Shown one piece after another: positions 4,225 through 5,179 of a stretch of DNA of 5,179 bases; position 1 is the first letter of the stretch, and the number at the start of each line of letters is the position of its first letter. The notes below the pieces were generated by a model. That model was not told the DNA's origin, ran no database searches, and saw nothing but the letters and a program-made list of their open reading frames with translations. A program made the translations under genes and the position numbers. Source of the stretch: DASYAN01 sp036501345 (GTDB lineage Bacteria; Chloroflexota; Ktedonobacteria; Ktedonobacterales; Ktedonobacteraceae); NCBI GenBank assembly GCA_036501345.1, contig DASYAN010000482.1, forward strand, positions 1-5,179, read 5' to 3'.

Positions 4225-5179
4225 ATGCAATGCAAATCATGCAGTTTTCAGCTACTACCAGAAACTGGCATCTGTCCGCGCTGTGGGCAAAAACAAACTT
4301 TCACATTGGTATCGCTATCATCACCAGCGACCTCCGACATTACCTCGTCTTACCCTGCCACACAATCGTCGTACCATACAGCAGCCCGACCACGTGTCCT
4401 CTCGCCTACGAAACTAAAACCTTTGTCATCTTCTAATTCCACACAGTCATCACCGTTCCATATACCTGCCCGGCCACGTATCCTCTCGTCTACGGAAGTG
4501 AAACCTGTCTCGCCTTTTACCCCTATACCGCCATCGCAGTCTCTTATGCCTACGGAAGTGAAACCTGTCTCGTCTTTCACTCCTATACCGCCATCGCAGT
4601 CTCTTATATCTGCTGAGGCCAAACTCAGCTCGCCTACGGAAGTGAAACCTGCTCCATCTTTTACTTCCAAGCTACTCTCTCAGGAATCTCAGCCCCAAGC
4701 AAGCACTGCAAGCCTTGTAGGGACAAGTCCTTCAATGCCATCTCACACTTCGCTGGCCTCAATCAGACAAGATATGACAGAGAGCCAAGAGCAGTCTTCC
4801 ACACTCAAAGCTTTGAAGCGTCCTGGGGTCGTTACAACACCACACACAGATCTCTCACATCCACAGAGAACTCGTAAATTATTGCTTATCACTGTAAGTT
4901 CGCTTGTAGGTATTTTGCTGTTTTCATTAGGAGGATATGCGATCTTTCAGTTCAGAGGGCAAAATGTAGCCACGTCTACGTCCGTACAGACTGTTTATCC
5001 CATAGCCACGCTCCCGCCAATTATCACTGCAGATCCACACAATCTCTATATCCAGGCAACAAGCAGAGCACCAATTTTTACCGATTCTCTGCAATTACAA
5101 ACAGCTAATCAATGGCAACCAGCAAATACTCCTGGTAGGTGTAATCTCCAGGCAGATGCACTGCATACATTCAGTCCAA
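4225..5179 (+). CDS. Zinc-ribbon, TM-anchored protein, probable concanavalin-like outer domain; 3' end outside window
   Basis: The frame from ATG 4225 is open for 318 codons to the right edge. An in-frame TAA at 4219-4221 immediately upstream fixes this as the earliest start. Residues 1-22 are a compact zinc ribbon, MQCKSC with a second knuckle CPRCG (C3, C6, C17, C20; C-x2-C-x10-C-x2-C). A very long Ser/Pro/Thr linker with repeats occupies about 25-213. One transmembrane helix lies at about 219-241 (LLLITVSSLVGILLFSLGGY), preceded by R215, R217 and K218, which predicts the ribbon inside and the C-terminus outside. From about 269 the sequence (DSLQL, then a W, then GRCNLQADALHTFSP) lines up with DPLQT, W275 and CRFSGGAYHV of the preceding gene's outer domain, so a paralogous C-terminal domain is expected beyond the edge. 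The role of the ribbon (protein or nucleic-acid binding) cannot be told. It is the same orientation as, and next to, its apparent paralogue. Confidence 0.82.
   Translation, partial: MQCKSCSFQLLPETGICPRCGQKQTFTLVSLSSPATSDITSSYPATQSSYHTAARPRVLSPTKLKPLSSSNSTQSSPFHIPARPRILSSTEVKPVSPFTPIPPSQSLMPTEVKPVSSFTPIPPSQSLISAEAKLSSPTEVKPAPSFTSKLLSQESQPQASTASLVGTSPSMPSHTSLASIRQDMTESQEQSSTLKALKRPGVVTTPHTDLSHPQRTRKLLLITVSSLVGILLFSLGGYAIFQFRGQNVATSTSVQTVYPIATLPPIITADPHNLYIQATSRAPIFTDSLQLQTANQWQPANTPGRCNLQADALHTFSP
4384..4506 (+). repeat. 84-bp-spaced repeat in linker coding region
   Basis: A 39-bp block at 4384-4422 recurs at 4468-4506 with 33 of 39 bases identical. It encodes ARPRVLSPT (residues 54-62) and ARPRILSST (82-90), 28 residues apart, each leading into a xLKP or EVKP unit. 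The 84-bp offset keeps the frame. The second copy runs into the 60-bp tandem repeat that follows. Confidence 0.75.
4491..4661 (+). repeat. 60-bp tandem repeat in linker coding region
   Basis: Copies at 4491-4550 and 4551-4610 match at 55 of 60 bases and encode 20-residue units containing TEVKPVS and FTPIPPSQSL. A shortened, degenerate copy (4611-4634, AEAKLSS) and another unit start (from 4635, TEVKPAPSFT) follow. The frame is preserved in every copy, as expected for a flexible linker growing by in-frame duplication. Confidence 0.85.

Noticed and set aside
4208..4417. Frames starting at GTG 4208 and ATG 4230
   Set aside because: Both stop within 70 codons and overlap the true frame from ATG 4225; the GTG at 4208 overlaps that gene's ribosome site.
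4350..4670. Minus-strand Gly/Asp-rich repetitive open frame
   Set aside because: It is the antisense of the 60-bp and 84-bp linker repeats; the plus frame has a zinc ribbon, membrane helix and proper start.

Overview
The window looks like chromosomal DNA of a Chloroflexota bacterium of the Ktedonobacteria type. This is inferred from architecture: single-pass membrane proteins with an intracellular domain, a long Ser/Thr/Pro-rich linker, an Ala/Thr/Gln stalk and an outer concanavalin-like domain, next to a neprosin-like secreted protein. It is not based on any marker gene. GC content is moderate. I see no rRNA, tRNA, CRISPR array, transposase or phage gene.

Left end (1-543, minus strand): the N-terminal 181 codons of a secreted neprosin-like protein, cut by the window edge. 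The intergenic stretch 544-848 separates it from the divergent plus-strand genes. It holds two CAANTTG boxes exactly 22 bp apart and a near-consensus sigma-70-type promoter (TTGACA, 17 bp, TATATT). That promoter drives a small MIP18/SufT-type Fe-S assembly protein (849-1160), which is closed by a strong intrinsic terminator at 1181-1228. The Fe-S gene is therefore probably monocistronic.

Middle (1422-2381): an unrecognised polytopic membrane protein of 319 residues with a cytoplasm-type acidic repeat tail of short xDVxPxE-like units. Two hairpins follow it, the second with terminator character (2474-2507).

Right half (2692-5179): two tandem genes, each behind its own promoter. The two promoters share an identical 11-bp core, TGCTATACTAG. 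The first encodes a DnaJ C-terminal-type domain with no J domain, followed by a linker, one transmembrane helix, an Ala-rich stalk and a concanavalin/DUF1080-like domain. The second, which runs off the right edge, starts with a four-cysteine zinc ribbon, followed by a repeat-rich linker, one transmembrane helix and the beginning of what appears to be the same outer domain. They look like a paralogous pair with different inside heads and similar outside domains. This is the most interesting part of the window. I cannot name the process they serve.
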